This document shows positions 6,322 to 6,608 of a DNA stretch of 6,608 nt, piece after piece. Made by a program: the position numbers and the translations under genes. The stretch is from RGIG426 sp045598065 (GTDB lineage Bacteria > Bacillota > Clostridia > Oscillospirales > Acutalibacteraceae), in the NCBI GenBank assembly GCA_045598065.1, contig JAZLLJ010000006.1:1-6608 (forward strand). Direction: 5' to 3'. Position 1 is the first letter of the stretch, and each line of letters begins with the position of its first letter. The notes under the pieces were generated by a model. The model searched no databases, had not been told where the DNA came from, and was given only the letters and a program-made list of their open reading frames with translations.

Positions 6322-6360
6322 CTTCGATTATGTGTATTTGTGTATAGAATAAGACGGTAT

Positions 6361-6403
6361 GTCGGGGAGCAGGGCAAATAGCAGGTGTGCCCTACTCCCC
6401 GAC
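6361..6403 (-). terminator. Strong GC-rich hairpin after the surface-protein gene
   Basis: GTCGGGGAG (6361-6369) pairs perfectly with CTCCCCGAC (6395-6403). After one G-U type position (on the minus-strand RNA) a further 6 bp pair, leaving an 11-nt loop. It is 42 nt past the stop codon at 6446. The minus-strand transcript has no T-run immediately after the stem; the plus strand has GGAACC then TTTTT. It may be a 3'-end stabiliser or a non-canonical terminator for the surface-protein mRNA. Confidence 0.5.
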
Positions 6404-6445
6404 GGAACCTTTTTAATTGTTGTCTTTGACTTTATCCGTCAAAAA

Positions 6446-6608
6446 TTATTTTTTGCGGGCGAAGCCGAGGACAGCCGCGGAAGCAGCAGCGAGGACGATG
6501 GCAGCAACCGGAACAGTGGAACCGGTAGCCGGGGCATCGGACGGAGCGTCGGTCGCAGCCGGCTCAGACTCGGTCGCGGACGGCTCGGTCGCGGACGGCT
6601 CGGTCTCG
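6446..6608 (-). CDS. Surface protein C-terminus with PATGS sorting-like signal (partial)
   Basis: This is the last 53 codons of a gene entering from the right edge, ending in TAA (6446-6448). The visible protein begins with a Thr/Glu/Pro/Ser/Ala stalk containing TEPSA repeats. This is followed by PATGS, a ~20-residue hydrophobic helix (VPVAAIVLAAASAAVLGFA) and the positive tail RKK. That is the layout of a sortase sorting signal (motif, helix, charged tail), with APATG in place of canonical LPxTG; PATG-type variants are common in gut Clostridia surface proteins. The product should therefore be exported and either linked to the wall or held by the helix. The functional part is outside the window. 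It lies upstream of the dockerin operon on the same strand, 247 nt away and separated by hairpins, so it is probably a separate transcript. Confidence 0.8.
   Translation of the reverse strand, partial: ETEPSATEPSATESEPAATDAPSDAPATGSTVPVAAIVLAAASAAVLGFARKK
6571..6608 (-). repeat. 15-bp tandem repeat in the stalk region
   Basis: The unit CGGTCGCGGACGGCT occurs at 6571-6585 and 6586-6600, and a third copy starts at 6601 before the window edge. It encodes TEPSA repeats of the extracellular stalk. Such repeats can change in number and so vary stalk length. Confidence 0.8.

Larger units (their letters stand above)
6199..6445 (-). promoter_or_regulatory. Intergenic region expected to hold the operon promoter
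   Basis: This 247-bp gap separates the surface-protein stop from the operon start. The 60 nt before the first gene are AT-rich on the minus strand, as expected for a leader and promoter. I could not find a convincing -35/-10 pair with proper spacing; TGTAAT (minus strand, near 6282-6287) is close to a -10 but has no good partner. The region holds two hairpins and an inverted repeat, listed separately. No small ORF with a credible RBS was seen. Confidence 0.4.

Overview
The window is about 6.6 kb of mid-GC DNA. It most likely comes from an uncultured gut-type Clostridia member of the Ruminococcaceae/Oscillospiraceae kind. This is inferred from type I dockerins of the (M/L)KDVLxLR(K/R) style directly after signal peptides, strong AGGAGG-type ribosome binding sites, and a sortase-like PATG tail on a neighbouring surface protein. 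No rRNA, tRNA, CRISPR array or insertion sequence was seen.

Layout, left to right. The window opens with the 3' end of a plus-strand gene for a LOG/TIGR00730-type phosphoribohydrolase (1-212). A perfect 16-bp-stem bidirectional terminator (232-267) separates it from a convergent block of four minus-strand genes. In transcription order these are a 543-aa dockerin protein (4567-6198), a 424-aa dockerin protein (3260-4534), a 413-aa dockerin protein (2002-3243) and a 560-aa cytosolic DUF4091/GH123-like protein (277-1959). The gaps between them are 32, 16 and 42 nt, each gene has its own Shine-Dalgarno, and no terminator lies inside the block, so it reads as one operon. Upstream is a 247-bp intergenic region (6199-6445) with two hairpins, then the C-terminal tail of another minus-strand gene ending in a proline/threonine-rich stalk, a PATGS motif, a hydrophobic helix and RKK (6446-6608).

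The three dockerin proteins are paralogues: signal peptide, N-terminal dockerin, linker, and a domain whose strand/helix order looks like a (beta/alpha)8 barrel. All three share GVWWW near the barrel start, an H-x-D-x-E-P motif at the predicted fourth strand, M(S/A)YRDT at the sixth, G(I/V)ExG at the seventh and a histidine at the eighth. I do not recognise the family; the pattern is like a glycoside hydrolase and partly like GH18. The first paralogue carries an extra ~130 residues in a barrel loop that reads as a CBM4/9-like beta-sandwich with its two halves in swapped (circularly permuted) order. This is the most unusual feature of the window.

Working model (inference): the three exported proteins dock through near-identical dockerins onto a cohesin-bearing surface scaffold and attack one class of glycan, and the cytosolic GH123-like enzyme processes imported fragments. 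GH123 and GH18 enzymes both act on N-acetylhexosamine glycans by substrate-assisted catalysis, so a host or mucin amino-sugar glycan is a reasonable but unproven target.
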